64,000 bases of DNA. Origin: Phallusia mammillata. Taxonomy: Eukaryota > Chordata > Ascidiacea > Phlebobranchia > Ascidiidae. The notes below the pieces were generated by a model, which searched no databases, was not told where the DNA came from, and saw only the letters and a program-made list of their open reading frames with translations. This document shows, piece after piece, positions 32,172 through 46,200 of the stretch. Every line of letters begins with the position of its first letter. Positions within the stretch are counted from its first letter, which is position 1. The position numbers and the translations under genes are program-made. The stretch spans positions 1-64,000 of the forward strand of contig QLIY01000521.1 of NCBI GenBank assembly GCA_003260075.1, given 5' to 3'.

Positions 32172-34213
32172 GATAAGTTGATAACTATAAATATTAAATA
32201 CCTACAGCAACAACACAAAAACAAATGAACAAACTTTAACAGAATTGTCTACCGCTGTTACCAATGTAGTGGAAGAACCACACATAGAATGCACGCTTGT
32301 ATCTGGCACCAACAAATACTTCATACTTATTTTATCGGGTAACAACAAGCTTTTCCAGTGTCCACAACTCCACATGTTTCACATATTACAACGTCATCTA
32401 TAGTTATGTCAAGTTACAAATTTGATTGTTGTTTTTGATAACAGATGGATGTAAGCAACTTTCCGCAATTTAAAAACGGAACACATTTTACATGTAAAAT
32501 TCAGTGTGTATTTGTTATCGCTTTAAAACTAGTTTGAGAAAGCAAAGCGTTTTTAAAATCGTCCTTAAGCTATTCTGAACTGAGTAACATCCAGCGTTAT
32601 AGTTTTACACGCTTCAATAACCACTTCAAACGCCGCTGCATTTCTTGCAAGGATTAAAAGTGATTGATGATGATTCACATGTTTATTAAAGTGCTACTAA
32701 TGTGACATTATTCCTTGCTACAATATTATGACAGCAGAATCAACGAACTACAGAAAAAAATCGATGTTTAGCAAATCCAATTTTTTGCATGTCGCAAAAT
32801 GTGAGGGGTCTGTAGCGGTCACGTGCTCGCTAACTTGCAACGAAATTTAGGTAACTTGCAACTAAACGTAGCTAACTTGCGACGCAAGGTAGCTAAGTTG
32901 TCGCAAGAAAACTTGTGGAAAGTTAAGCTTACTTACAAGGCTAACTTGCAGCAAGCTCTTGCAAGTTTTTGTTTGTTTTCAAACCGTTCTGAAGGCTCCG
33001 TGGTTGATAAAATTTAAGATGCGGCAACTTAATTTATTCGAAAACGGCGCCCCATACTTTGAACCATCATTTTTAATTTTGCAAGGATGACTTTGGAGTG
33101 GTGTAACTTTACTGTTCCATGTGTTCTCGTGATTCAGTAAATATTGGAAGCACATATTCAGTGTCGTTGTTCCCACAATGTTACATGTTCCTGGTTTCCT
33201 GTTATGTTCCAACCGCCTGGCCATAAGATAGGCTGTTGCGTGAACCGGGTATTTCGAAATAGTTATGCAATCAATTTCAGTGCTACATATCTTTGCAAGC
33301 TTTTAACTTAAAACAAACTAATAGCTGATGCGAGTAAAAGAAGGTAGGCCTACGCAATGATCGCAAGAAAAAAACGAGTATCAGTTTAAAGGCCAATGTT
33401 TTATCGTTGATTTTTCTCTTTTGCATCGTTTTCGTACCTTAAGATATATGAGGCTTGATGTGTGTTGCGTAACCAGATGTCGGCTCTATGCAGCAAGCAG
33501 CAACTCGCTGATGCAGACGACCGATGCGAACCACGAGAAGCAGGAGAAACAATAAGCTTCCAAGTAAAGAATAACATAGCCCAAAAAGCTCAGATGACGC
33601 AGGAGAACATTTCCAAATTAATAGTTAGTCCAGGGCCTTGTTATTCATTGTAGGAACCGCACGAGCACCGACAGGTCAAAAACGGTCATTTTAGAAGTAT
33701 CTTTTAGCACCCATAGGAAGGCAAATTATTGGAAATAACTAAGAGTCATTTCATCGTAGTATGTATAGTCATAAACTGAAAAAAATCTGAATGAATACCA
33801 ACTTACATGAATCTTTGTGAAAAGTACGTCACAATCATTATCTGCAATTTATTTGCGACAAAAATCTAAAACCTGTTTTTCAATTCGAGTTTTACTTCTA
33901 AAAATGGTTCAAAATGTTGTAGAACCCAGTTTAGGTGTTCATGCTGATTATAGCTTACACATAAAGACAGGTGCACGTGAAATAATAATATTACGAAGTA
34001 AAAATTAGCTGTTAGCCTTGCATTATAAATTATGATAAAACTGACCGAAAATTGTAAACAAGGCGGCGATTGTGATTGTGACATAGCAAAACCGTAACAA
34101 TTCAAAACGTTTTTTTAAAGTATGGAGTAATGTTTATTTTGTATATATTTTAGATCTTAAAAAAAATTTATGTTTTAAAAGACAATCCAAAAAAATAAAT
34201 AGCAACAATAAAC
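32172..34213. other. Divergent intergenic region between SMS and the dynein light chain gene
   Basis: About 2 kb separates the two start codons, so both promoters must lie here. The only clear structure is a 21-bp tandem repeat at 32830-32913. No TATA box or other core promoter element can be assigned with confidence, and I see no coding exon. Confidence 0.5.
32830..32913 (+). repeat. Four 21-bp tandem repeats
   Basis: Units begin at 32830, 32851, 32872 and 32893, with the first reading CTAACTTGCAACGAAATTTA plus one base. A partial fifth copy starts at 32941. Because the unit is 21 bp, one frame reads as leucine-bearing heptads (LANLQRN, LGNLQLN, VANLRRK, VAKLSQE). That frame is only 64 codons long and has no splice context that I trust. 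Confidence 0.6.
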
Positions 34214-34486
34214 ATGGCAACGGAAAAAAAGATTGTGATAAAAAATGTTGACATGTGCGATGATATGCAGCAAGACGCCCAAGACTGTGCCTTAACTGCA
34301 ATGGAGAAGTTTAACATAGAGAAAGACATTGCTGCTTACATCAAAAAGGAGTTTGACAAAAAGCACAACCCAACTTGGCATTGTATTTGTGGTCGGAACT
34401 TTGGAAGCTACGTAACACACGAAACCAAGCACTTCATCTACTTCTACATTGGCCAGATTGCTGTATTGTTGTTTAAATCAGGCTAA
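34214..34486 (+). CDS. DYNLL: Dynein light chain LC8-type
   Basis: A complete 90-residue frame with no intron. It matches LC8 almost end to end: VIKNVDM near the start, [40 protein letters not shown] and the last strand [20 protein letters not shown]8 is a homodimer that binds short TQT-type peptides in dynein intermediate chain and many other partners. Length and all core strands are as expected, so it should be functional. The absence of introns is notable; it may be a retrocopy, but there is no poly-A tract nearby. A possible polyadenylation signal AATAAA lies near 35120, implying a 3' UTR of ~0.6 kb. Confidence 0.96.
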   Translation: MATEKKIVIKNVDMCDDMQQDAQDCALTAMEKFNIEKDIAAYIKKEFDKKHNPTWHCICGRNFGSYVTHETKHFIYFYIGQIAVLLFKSG

Positions 34487-37271
34487 AGTGATTTGCTTAT
34501 TTTGTGGTGGCCTTCATGAAGACAAAAATTATTTACCTAATTTTAACCAAGGGTGTACCATAATGTATGTTGTATGTGCAGGATACCTGCTTATATGTTT
34601 TTGTGCAATTATAAGCTTCCTAACAGAGATTATGTTTTGTTTATTGCTAATGCTGCCTTAAAATACACAAGATGAATTGATGTATTTGAGAGAAATGTGT
34701 CTGCAGTATAGTTTGATTACACTTATATTATTTGTTTTGTTCAAATTTCGAATCTAAATGCCAATTTTATGTTTAAATTTGAAATTTATATGTTAGTTAA
34801 TGCATTTATACTGGTAGTTTTTTTGACATTATGCTTTACTTCAGGTAATAGTGTTTTTTATCATGTGCTTAAAATATACCTGACCATGTATGGTACTTTT
34901 GAATAACATTTCTTTGTTTTGTAATAATATAAAGCCATGCCGTACACTCAGTAGAGCTTAATTTCAGCTTTGAAACTATTTTGCAATATATTATGAATCA
35001 TTTAATGCTGTATCGTACAATCGTTCATCGAACTTTTTTGTTGCACTAATCCTTGCCTTATATATAACATGCATGTTGGGTGTAAATGTATGCAAATGCA
35101 GATGTATGAGATCTGGAAATAAATATAAGCTGCACTTGCTGGTGTTTTTTTTCAATTAGTAACACATGCCCAGTTTGTTAGAAGCAGCAAGAAATATCAT
35201 CGTTATTAAACAAAACAAGCAACAAAAGCAATGACAGAAGTAAGCTAACATATAAATATACCGTAGCGTACTAAGCAAATTTAACGCACTGTAAGTTTTC
35301 GCATGTATTTAACACAGGAATGAGCCAATCATGTGTTCTGCACAATGCTACAAAACGAAATTTCCAGCCATACAGGTGTCATTTATAATTCATTTGTACA
35401 AAATTTACCAACATTCTTCCAAAGTAAGGATTTACCTTTTTTATTCATGATTTTTTTTCTATGCATGAAACGGTGTTTACATGGAAAACACATGAACTAA
35501 AATCTAAGATACTACATACACGTTGTATGTAATATAATATGTCCAAATAAAAAAATTAACAATAAAAATAAAAAACTAATATTATTATTTCTGTTCCGCA
35601 TGGTTAAACAGAAATGATGCTATTGTTTGGTAAGCACTTAATGTAAAGCGGCAGGTCCTGAGTTACCGTTGTCAAGAAGAAATTAACGAATTTGGCGCGA
35701 AATACTAAAAATGGTGTTTTTTGAGCCCGGTTAAACTCCTAAATTAGTTATTGAGCGAAAGTTGTCAGTTGTGTGTTTAAAGATGCCATCCTTTTTGTGC
35801 GTGACCCCTGTCGAGGTTATTCGCTGTAGCAAAATAGAGGTAAGTCAGCAAATCCTTTTTGCTTGTGGTTTTCGAAATTTTATGCTTAAGGGGGGGGGGA
35901 TTGTTTACATTGTGGTTGTCAGTCATGCGTAAAAAAAGAAGAATCGAAAACAGGAGAAATGAAAAGTGGTGTTTTTTAGTTTTTTTCACCTAAAATAAAC
36001 CAAAGATCTTTACGTGGTATAGTTTTTAACCTTAGGAAAGTAACATCTTTTGGGGCTTGAAAATACTTGGTTTTTTACTTGTTTTTTCAGTCAGTTTTAC
36101 GTGAGAAAATAATTTTCCCTGAGCAAAATAAACATTTCTAGGTTTAAGGAACTTTAGGCTTAAAATCACCGTAACATATAATAGGAATCTTGATGACATG
36201 TTTCTGTTTACTACAATGTTGTTCATAAGCCCATGGACAAAATATGCATATTTTGTTTAAGTCTGGGAAAGCATGGATGTGGATGTCTAATGCATAGAAT
36301 ATTTTGTAAAAATAGCGGTGCATCTAAAATATACAGGATCACTTGGATCGCTTGGTGCACCTTTTTATCACTTGGTGCACCTATATATCCTTTGGTGCAC
36401 CTTGATATTACTTGGTGCATCTTAAAATAGCATAGTGAACATTTATATCACTTGGTTCACCTTATATCGCATGGTGCACCTTTATGTCGCTTAGTGCACG
36501 TAAATTCCACTTGGTGCACCTTTATTTCGGCCGGTGCAACTTTGTATCGCTCGGTGCAACTATGTTTTGCTTGGTGCACCTCTATAATGCTACGTGCACC
36601 TTTACCTAGCGATATAAAGGTACGCCAAGTGGCATGAAGGTGCACCAAGCAATATAAAGGTGCACCAAGTGTTATAAAGGTGCGTCAAGCTGTGTTAATA
36701 ATGCACCAAGTGATCCTGTATATTTTAGATGCACCCTAAAAACAGATTTATTTTAAGAAAAACATAAAGTCACCAGCCTTAAAATTATGAGACATATATA
36801 TATTTTGCAGCATCATTTTATTGAATCAACCAGCTTTGTGACTTTATATTTAAGTTTAAAGTGTGAGTTTCTATTTGAACAAAATACTGAATACATATGT
36901 TGTTGAGGTAAATTATATAGACTTCACATTTTAAAAGAATAATGATTCAATGTTTTTCATGAACTATCATCTACTGATACACCATAATATATCTTTCTTA
37001 TAGTCTCAACCAGAAACAAAGAGCTAAGTGATTTATTAAGTTTAAAGTACGTAAGATAAAAATATAGATTTTTGATAACAGATGATTAATATGGGGCATT
37101 GTGCACTAATTTTGGTTAGGCGCAAAACTGTTGACATCTTGTTTTACTTTTAATAGTCAGGCACCCAAATAATGAAGTTGGAAAATTGGTAATCTGTGTG
37201 ACGAATGATAAACTTATTTGCCTAAAATGAACAAGTGGAGTTAACAGAAAAGGATTTGGAATTAAACAGAA
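34487..37271. other. Intergenic region between the dynein light chain and ROS1 genes
   Basis: It holds the dynein light chain 3' UTR, a 10-G run at 35890-35899 with no obvious duplication around it, and the second foldback element (36316-36736). Downstream of that, about 500 bp of AT-rich DNA leads to the ROS1 start. I found no further coding exons. The AAACAG just before the ROS1 start codon could be a splice acceptor for a leader. Confidence 0.5.
36316..36736. mobile_element. Second foldback element of ~20-bp subrepeats
   Basis: The ends are GGTGCATCTAAAATATACAG and CTGTATATTTTAGATGCACC, a near-perfect inverted pair. Between them run about 18 degenerate copies of TTGGTGCACCTTTATATCGC that reverse orientation near 36610. 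Flanks TAAAAATAG (36307-36315) and TAAAAACAG (36737-36745) form a 9-bp target duplication with one mismatch. It is the same family as 30990-31368, 5 kb away. Confidence 0.82.
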
Positions 37272-40200
37272 ATGTTTAAACCCAGCTTTTTCCTACTGTT
37301 GATTATTTGTGCTACTGCTATTATAATATGCGCTGGTAAGTTTTTCTGGTTGACATTATGAAGTGCAAAAATTGAAAATGTGTTAGTTTCATTTGCTGTT
37401 TACATTTTTAGGCACATTATCATTCCAGTTTCATGAAACAGGTCTACAAGCAAATTATTTCAGAATGGTAAACATGTTATAGAATGTTTTTAATTTTTTA
37501 AAAGTCTATTTCTTGGGTTTATTGCATGGATTTGTTATGTAGAACTTTAAATTACAAAAATAAATTATATGTCCTGACATTAGAAAGTTTTGCACAGCCA
37601 CTGCAAATAAACAAATAAACAAATAAATATATTATATTTAATAATGGAAAAAAACAGATTCAAAGATTTGATTTAAAATATTCCAAAATGTGTTGTTTAA
37701 AACCCACAGTTGTGCATTACATTAAAGATGGAAATTTAATTACAAAAATATATATATATCTATAATGTTTAGTTGTTTTTTTGAAAATCTTTAGTACCAA
37801 TTAAGCATGCAAAGACACATTGATACTGTATTTTATAATCAAAATACACCATTATCGGAATTGTTGTTTTTATGTTTCATTATGTTGATCATTGCTTTTT
37901 GTTTATTCCTTTGCATGTTTGATCACCGTTCTGGTCATGTTTATGGTCATCATCAAAATTCTATGTGAGTTGCAAGCATATTTTGATTTGTTTAGCATGT
38001 GGTTACTGATTATAATGATACATCTGCACATTGTAATGCATATGTTATATACTGTTGTGAAATCATGCAATATTCACCATAAACATTATGAATGAAGTTT
38101 GTCAGTTTATTATGAATAAAACTTTACCCATAGGCAGTGTTATCCTATTTTGTTTACTTTTTTGACCAAAACTTTTTGTTCCAGTGCTGCGACATTCTAA
38201 TATAGGCTATTGATATTATACATGAAATTTTTCTAACAATGGATAAAATATCTTTTTGGAAAGAATAAAATAGGTGGTATATTTGCATCAATAGAACTTA
38301 TTATTAGTTTGTAACAAAAAAAAATGCTGGATGAGCAATAATTGTCATAATGTTATTTCCTGTCTAACAGTTTTTTTTTCGTCAAAAATTAAAAAAAACA
38401 CTAAAATTTCATTTTAATTCTTGTTGTTTTTCTACTTAGTTTAAACAAAGATACATCGGCTAAGAAGATCAGCTACTATTTCCATTGTGGAGAAATTAAA
38501 TTCTTGTCAAGATTCACAATGCCAAAAGGTTTTAAACAGCATTACATGTGCATTGGATTTATCTCAAAACAGTATGTATAGAATGTTTTTTTTTATACAT
38601 CAAACATTACTCATTGGAAATTGCTTTACAATAGTTGTAGAAATTGCCAGAATTTTTTGCAAATGATAGATTTTGGATTTACAATCCTCATGGAATTGAA
38701 CAAAATTTGTGATGACCAGTTTTGTTTGTAAAAGATTCAGTGGAAATATAGTAAACATCTCTGCTTATATTGGACACAACTTATATTGGACAAAAAATAA
38801 AAACTAATAATTTGGAATGTGGCAAGTCTTTAACTAATCTTCATTGGTTAATACATAACTTCGCTTAATGTGAACAAACTTTTTGGTCCATGCGGGTCCA
38901 GATTAACCGAGGTTTACTATATGGAAAAACTATTATTTTTTGCATGTAGGGGGGGGGGTAATGTGGCAAGGCTTTAACCAATCTTCATCGGTTAATACAT
39001 ACTTCGCTTAAAGTGGACAAACTTTTTGGTCCATGCGGGTCCGGATTAACCAAGGTTTACTGTATGGAAAAACTATTATTTTTTGCATGTAAAACATATT
39101 CTTCCTTGTGATAGGTGGAGGAATCACAAAAGGATTGTATGTTTGCAATGGAAGCTCTCTTTTTAAAATTGAAATCAACACAGATTTATGTCTTTGTACA
39201 GAAGTGTTTGCTTTTCCTGAAACAGGTATGAACCTTTTGCCATTTGTTAGGTAGCCATTTTACTAAATAATACTACCTTTCACTACTTTTATTGCAACAA
39301 AATACCTTTTTTTGTTGATTTAAGTAGTAAACTGCTCTAGATTCTGTTGACATGTTTAAATTGTAACAGTAAACCGTTGTTGTTTTGGGGGGGGGGATTT
39401 TGTGTTGATTTAAGTAGTTAACATGTTTTAACTGTAAAGTAAACTATTTATCCTTTTTTAACAGTTTACAGCATTGCGGGGAATGAAAATGGAATCCATT
39501 GGTTGAACAGTAGTCAACAGAATCTATACACTCTCACCAATAACAGTGGAGAAACTGTGACACAAACTTTACTGTCAGAAGTAGCATCTAGCGACCAAGG
39601 TTGGCAAAAAAATTAAATGCCTATCTTATCAATTGTATCGTATTTTGTTCATGTTCACCTTTAGACAGTTGTGAAACCTGGTGGTTGTAAATGGGGGGGG
39701 GGGGGCAATGAAAATGGAATCCTTTGGTTAAACGGAAGCCAACAAAACCTAAACACTCTTACTAACAACACTGGAATAACTGTGACACAAACTACATTGT
39801 CAGGAGTATCATCAAGTGACCAAGGTTGGCAAAAAAATTAAATGCCTATCTTATCAACCATATCGTATGTTGTTCATGTTCACCTTTAGACAGTTGTGAA
39901 ACCTGGTGGTTGTAAATATGCTAAATAATACTAAGGGATAGACGAGAACAATAGTAAAAAATGCAGCAGCTGCACCTGGTAAAGAGAAAAGGGGCCTAAA
40001 TGGTTAAAATTTCACTGGATAAATGAGTGGCACTAAAGGCAATGCGACTAGGTTTGACAAAATGGGTGGATTCCAGGGAGTTAAATAATAAAAATTAATA
40101 GTATGTCACCTAATAAACTGTTATCTTTCGAGTATCCTAAACCTTGTCTTGTTTTGAAACACCCAGCAAGCCTGGTAGAATGGTGGTACGTATTAAATTC

Positions 40201-43200
40201 ACAAGGTGATTGTGAAACGAATGTTGATCACAGTAAAACAGTGCTTCCCAATCTGGGGTTTACAGACCACCTAAGGATCTGTGCAGGCTCCACGTGGGTC
40301 CAGCAATAGTTTAACTTCGAAGAAGCTGTAAGTTTTTACAAAAGGGGCAACCGTATATGGGGACCACAAAATTAATGAATTTGTAAAAGGGTTCGGTTTC
40401 TACAAAAATGCTGGGCCATTCAATTCAAAGATTGACTCAATATTAATCATAGTATCCTAGTGTCCATGACCTTTGCACCCCTATTGTACTTTGACCTTTG
40501 TACCCCTATAGTACTGCCAGATTTACAAATGTAAAAAATGTTTTTTGTGCTTATTGTCTGATGAAGGCGACCTGAGCAGGACATTGAAATGTTGGAGTAA
40601 TAAATACATTTACCTGCGGAGCTCTATTTAGTTTGTATACTATGCCTGGCAGCAACAATTTATGTATTTATAATGTAACGAGTTATGTGGATCAAATTAT
40701 TATTCTACGCTTTTACTTTCAGACGCAGCCTGCAACTTATTCTCCAACTCTTTGCCTCCACCAAGTGTTACTGAGACGACCGGAAGTAGTATTTTGCTTA
40801 ATATCTCATCCGTTCAAACTACAGCTACCTCTTTTCCCCCTGCTTGCTCACCCTATGATATTGTTAACACATCACAAGTGCACTTCTCTGTTTTGTATCA
40901 AAACACAAACTCAGTTAGCTGTTTGTCAAGTCCAAGCTGCATGGAAAGTGTAAGTGCTGTAAAAGTTAATGTGTTCTATTTTGCCGAATGTTAATCTAAA
41001 GTTGGTTTAGGGTAAATTTAAGTGTTTTGTTTCATTTTCCAATGAAGATCATGCCAGTTCATTATATGGTATATTGTTGTAATACATGCTAACCTTTGAT
41101 TAAATGGTTTGTCGTTTTTAACATAAACTTATTTTTTAGTCCATATTATGATAATATCAGGGTACTTTTACCACAAAAAGCAATGAAAAGCAATAAAAAA
41201 TTTACCAATAATGGCCAGGCCAGTTCATTATATGGTATATTATTGTAATGCATGCTAAAATTTGTGATTAAATGGTTTGTCATTTTTGCAATAACCCATC
41301 ATAAATGTGTTTTTTTTTAAATACATAGCGTGATAATAAGAGGGTATTTGCAACCCAAAAAGCAGTAAAAATTACTTCTGATTTAATTTATCAAATTTTT
41401 GGTGTTTTACCTGTTTTTAGTGCCTGTCTATTAAAAACCTTTTTTTTTACAGAGAATTGAAGATGTCCAAAACCCAGTGTTAGAAAACCTTCGTCCCAAC
41501 ACAAGTTATGAAATACAAATTGCTGTTTATCGAACATTACACAACTCAACAGCTGTCTCTATTTCACAACAACTACTTGTCAACACAACTTGTGGAAGTA
41601 AGGCCGACTCTATCAAAATAATTTTGTAAATAGTTTTATTGATTTTTTAGTATGTCACAGGATAATGAGGATATAATGGGTTTATTTATGAGTAACATTT
41701 TTAAATTTTTCTACTCAAAACAATATATTATACATGCTTAAATTACTTAATTTTGTTTATTGGCACTTAAATTCTGTAATTTAAAGAGGTTTTTTATCAC
41801 TGAACACCAAATTTTGTTAAGGGGGGGGGGACAGTAAATGTTAATGTGATCTATTTTGTCCAATGGCTACTTAAAGTTGGTTAAACGTAGTTTTTTTCAA
41901 AAAAAAATCCAATGAAGGCCAGTGCATTATATGGTATATTGTTGTAATATATATGTGGTAATTATTGCCACTCTTTCTTAATTTGTCACTGATAAAATAA
42001 TTTGCCAGTTTCGCAACAATTCAATCATAAATTTCACTTTTAAACGTACATATTGTGATAATAACAGTGTATTATCAATCAAAAAAGAGAAAAAAGCAAT
42101 AAAGATTAATAACAAGTTTTACTAGTTTTTTGTCTTTGCCTGTTTTAGTGCCTGTCTAATAAACCTATATTTTTTTTCAGAGAATTGAAGACGTCGAAAA
42201 CCCAGTTTTGAACAATCTTCGTCCCAACACAAGTTACGAAATACAAATTGCTGTTTATCGAACATTACATAACTCAACAGCTGTCTCCATTTCACAACAA
42301 CTACTTGTCAACACAACTTGTGGAAGTAAGGCCCACTCTATCGAAATGATTTTGTAAATGGTTTCAATTAATTTTTTAGTATATGACAGGACATAATGGG
42401 TTTGTTTGGGAGTAACATTTTCAAACTAGTTTCTTATCAAAAACATTGTATTCTCTATTTATTTTTCTACTGTTGTTCATATAAACCTGAATTTTGTAAA
42501 TTAGACTTTTGTCAGTTGAACACCAAATTCTGTTAATCGTGACTGTGGTTTTTTAGACATTTTTGAAGATTACAGGTTTTAATTGAGTTTTATTTTAAAC
42601 ATCACAATGATTTTCAGTCAGCCATATTATTTCATCAAACCTGTCAACAAATGTTTAGAATTTTTTCAAAAATTTGTAAAGCTTAAAATACAGTAAACAT
42701 AAAAGTGTTTTTGATCAGAATAAGGTTTTTAACTCAGAATCAGGAAAAACATTGATTTTACTCAAAAGTAACTTACCAAAAATTCAAAAGTGGCAACAAG
42801 TAAATAACAATCATAGGCACATTTCAATCAAGTATATTAATATTATGATAAGCATGGATTGTAAACCACATATTTTAATGCAGTTTCATCAGAACCAGCA
42901 AATGTTCAATGCTTGCCACAATCATTCAATGAGGTTTATATTGTATGGGAACCAGGGGGGGGGGTGGCTGTGATTGTCAGGCTTTTTGAATTTGAATAAA
43001 ACTTTACGATTTTTAAAGTTTTATTTTTAATGACACAATTATATTTTCAGTCAGCCATATCATTTCATCAAACCTTTCCATCAAATGTTGATTTAAAAAA
43101 AATATTTTTGTAAAACCTTAAAATACAGTAAACATAAAAGTGTTTTTAACTCAGAATAGGGTTGAAAAACATGGATTTTACTCAAAAGTGACTCACCTAA

Positions 43201-46200
43201 AATTCAAAAGGGGCAACAAGTAAATAACAATCATAGGCACATTTCAATCAAGTATATATTATGATAAGCATGGATTAGTAAACCACATATTTTAATGCAG
43301 TTTCATTAGAACCAGCAAATCTCCAATGCTTGCCACAATCATTCAATGAGGTTTATATTGTATGGGAACCACCAGTCATTCTTAACACAGAAGAAGTAAG
43401 ATATCAGGTTGCTGTTCAAACTGGATTACATGACATCCCAACAGGCACCCTTCAGTTCACGAAATTCACACAACAAACACTCCTTTATCAGGTAAGTGAT
43501 CACTAATTGTTATGTTTGGTAACTTGGATAAAGTGTGTGGATAACAATAATCCACCTGAAACACTTAACAAATGGTTCAGTTGAGCAAATTTTAAAACCT
43601 TCTTTTACTCTTTGCAAACTAATATATCATGGAAATTTAGCAACATCTAATACAGTGGTTGTCATCTGGTGGTCCATGATAACTTTTTGGATTTCCACAA
43701 GATGTTAATTATATTTGATGATAAACTGGAATTAGTTGCATATAATTTATTGATTATTCAAGTTATTAACCATTTATTGTTAGCTGTCAGTTGTTTAACT
43801 CTTTGTTATTATGTATTGAAGCAATGTATTTTAAGCTAATACGCTTGTTGTAGATGCTTTCTTTATCCTTACATAACAATGGACTGGTCCACGATATTTA
43901 TTTAATTGAACTGGTGGTCCTGAAACAAGTTGAGAGCCAGTGATTTAGGGTTATTTTTTTACTTTTTGCTGTCAAGGGGCTTATTTCTTTATGCAGTTGG
44001 GTCAAGAAAAAAATTGTAATATAAGAAAAAAATCGTACCCACATGAATTATATCATAGAATTGAACTGCTGGTGAAAATATATAGAACCCTATCAATTAC
44101 TTTTGTGTTTTTGCACAAGATTTGCCCTACATTGAACAAAAAAGTTGACACGGTTCATCCTGTGATTTTATGTCAACATTTTGTTGGCTCCTTGCCTTCA
44201 GGGCATAAAATCATTGTTATTTTTCCTGTGCTTAATTTATGCCAGTTTATTTGTGTTTACAAGATTCTGGTTGTGATAAACTGGGGGGGGGGTTGGGTGC
44301 CCATAAGACTTATTTATGTTTGGTAATAAACTGGAATTAGTGGAATATAATTTACTGATTATTCAGTACCAAAATAGCTTATTCATGTCCGACTCTCCAA
44401 AAATTATGTAATGGAAGAATACATTTCATGCTAGTATTCTTGTTGTAGATGCTTTCTTTATTTTTACTTAACAATGGACTGATCCAGAATAATAATTTAA
44501 TTGAACTGGTGGTCCATGGCCAGAAAGAACTGGTGGTCCATGGAGTTTTTACTTATTGCTTCTATGGGCTTGTTTCTTCATGTAGTTAGGTCAAGAAAAA
44601 AGTTGTAATATGACAAAAAAAATTATACCCACATGAATTGTATCATAGAATCAAGGTGAAAATATATAGAACCCTATCAATTGCTTTATTTGTACAAGAC
44701 TTGCCCTAAATTGAACAAAAAAGTTTACATGGTTCATCCTGTGNATCCAGAATAATAATTTAATTGAACTGGTGGTCCATGGCCAGAAAGAACTGGTGGT
44801 CCATGGAGTTTTTACTTATTGCTTCTATGGGCTTGTTTCTTCATGTAGTTAGGTCAAGAAAAAAGTTGTAATATGACAAAAAAAATTATACCCACATGAA
44901 TTGTATCATAGAATCAAGGTGAAAATATATAGAACCCTATCAATTGCTTTATTTGTACAAGACTTGCCCTAAATTGAACAAAAAAGTTGACATGGTTCAT
45001 CCTGTGATTTTATGTCAACATTTTGTTGGCACCTTGCCTTCAGGGCATAAAATCATTGTTATTTTTCCTGTACTTGATTTATGCCAGTTTATTTGTGTTT
45101 ACAAGATTCTGGTTGTGATAAACTTTCTGCTATTAAACTCGTATTTGTATTAAGGAGAAGACTTTCTGCAAAATTTTTTACCAGTACTATTAAAATCAAA
45201 GGTATCCAGCATGTAGCGACAGAAATATATCCAAAAATTCTTGGATTATGGTGTTTTCATTTTAAGCTGCATTAGCAGTGTCACAATGTTTTATTTTTGT
45301 TCAGATTGCTTTTTTTAATTTGTATGCTATGGTCCATTTATTATGTACTTCTGTACCACATCGCCCCATAGTTTGGGGGGGGGGTTACGGTGTTTTCATT
45401 TTAAGCGGCATTATCAGTGTCACAATGTTTTATTTTTGTTCAGATTGCTGTTTTTAATTTGTATCCTATGGTCCATTTATTATGTACTTCTGTACCACAT
45501 CGCCCCATAGTTTAAAGTTAATCTAGTAGAATTTTGCTTTCCCTTTTAAATCCTTTTTAACTTTGCTTTCGCAGGTTAGGGCATTTCCCGTCGACTGTCC
45601 GGCGCTTGAGGGCTCATACAGCTCATCCAACATAACTTGCGCTCCGTTCGACGCCCCAAAACAATTGACGATTGTTGACGTCACAAGCCACACAATCACG
45701 GTCACGTGGGAGCCGTACCCGCCGGGACAGATTCGTCAAATCGTTGTCTTGTGGTCCCTGGTAAGTGTAAATTAATTTGGCATAACTCAAACAATAACAT
45801 TATGGAAGTGGTGCATAGGTTTCAGATGTGAACTGGTTTAAACTACGGATCTTCGCCTAATGGGGACAACTTTTTTGTCCAAACGGGTCTGGATTACTCG
45901 ACATCCTTTTAGGATTAACATGTAATTTACCAGATTTTGAATATATTTTGTTCACATTATTACGCACTCGCACTAACAAAGTACTGTTGTCACCAACAAC
46001 ACGTTTTTGAGCATTATTTGTCTTACAGTATTGGAGATTAGCTTGTAAGACAACGAGCAAAAATTGTTGAGAATTATCGTTTTTCATTAAAGTTACTGCA
46101 CAGCTAGGTATTTGGTGTTAAATCCAATAGGTCAAAGCCAAGCAAAAAAACTTTTCAATTTGTTTCTGTTTATATTCACAGCGATCAGAACGAGACAAGT

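Noticed and set aside
42181-42325. A second real ROS1 exon 7 (tandem exon duplication)
   Set aside because: Whole introns are duplicated with it on either side of a 10-G joint, and including both copies would not make a sensible FN3 domain.
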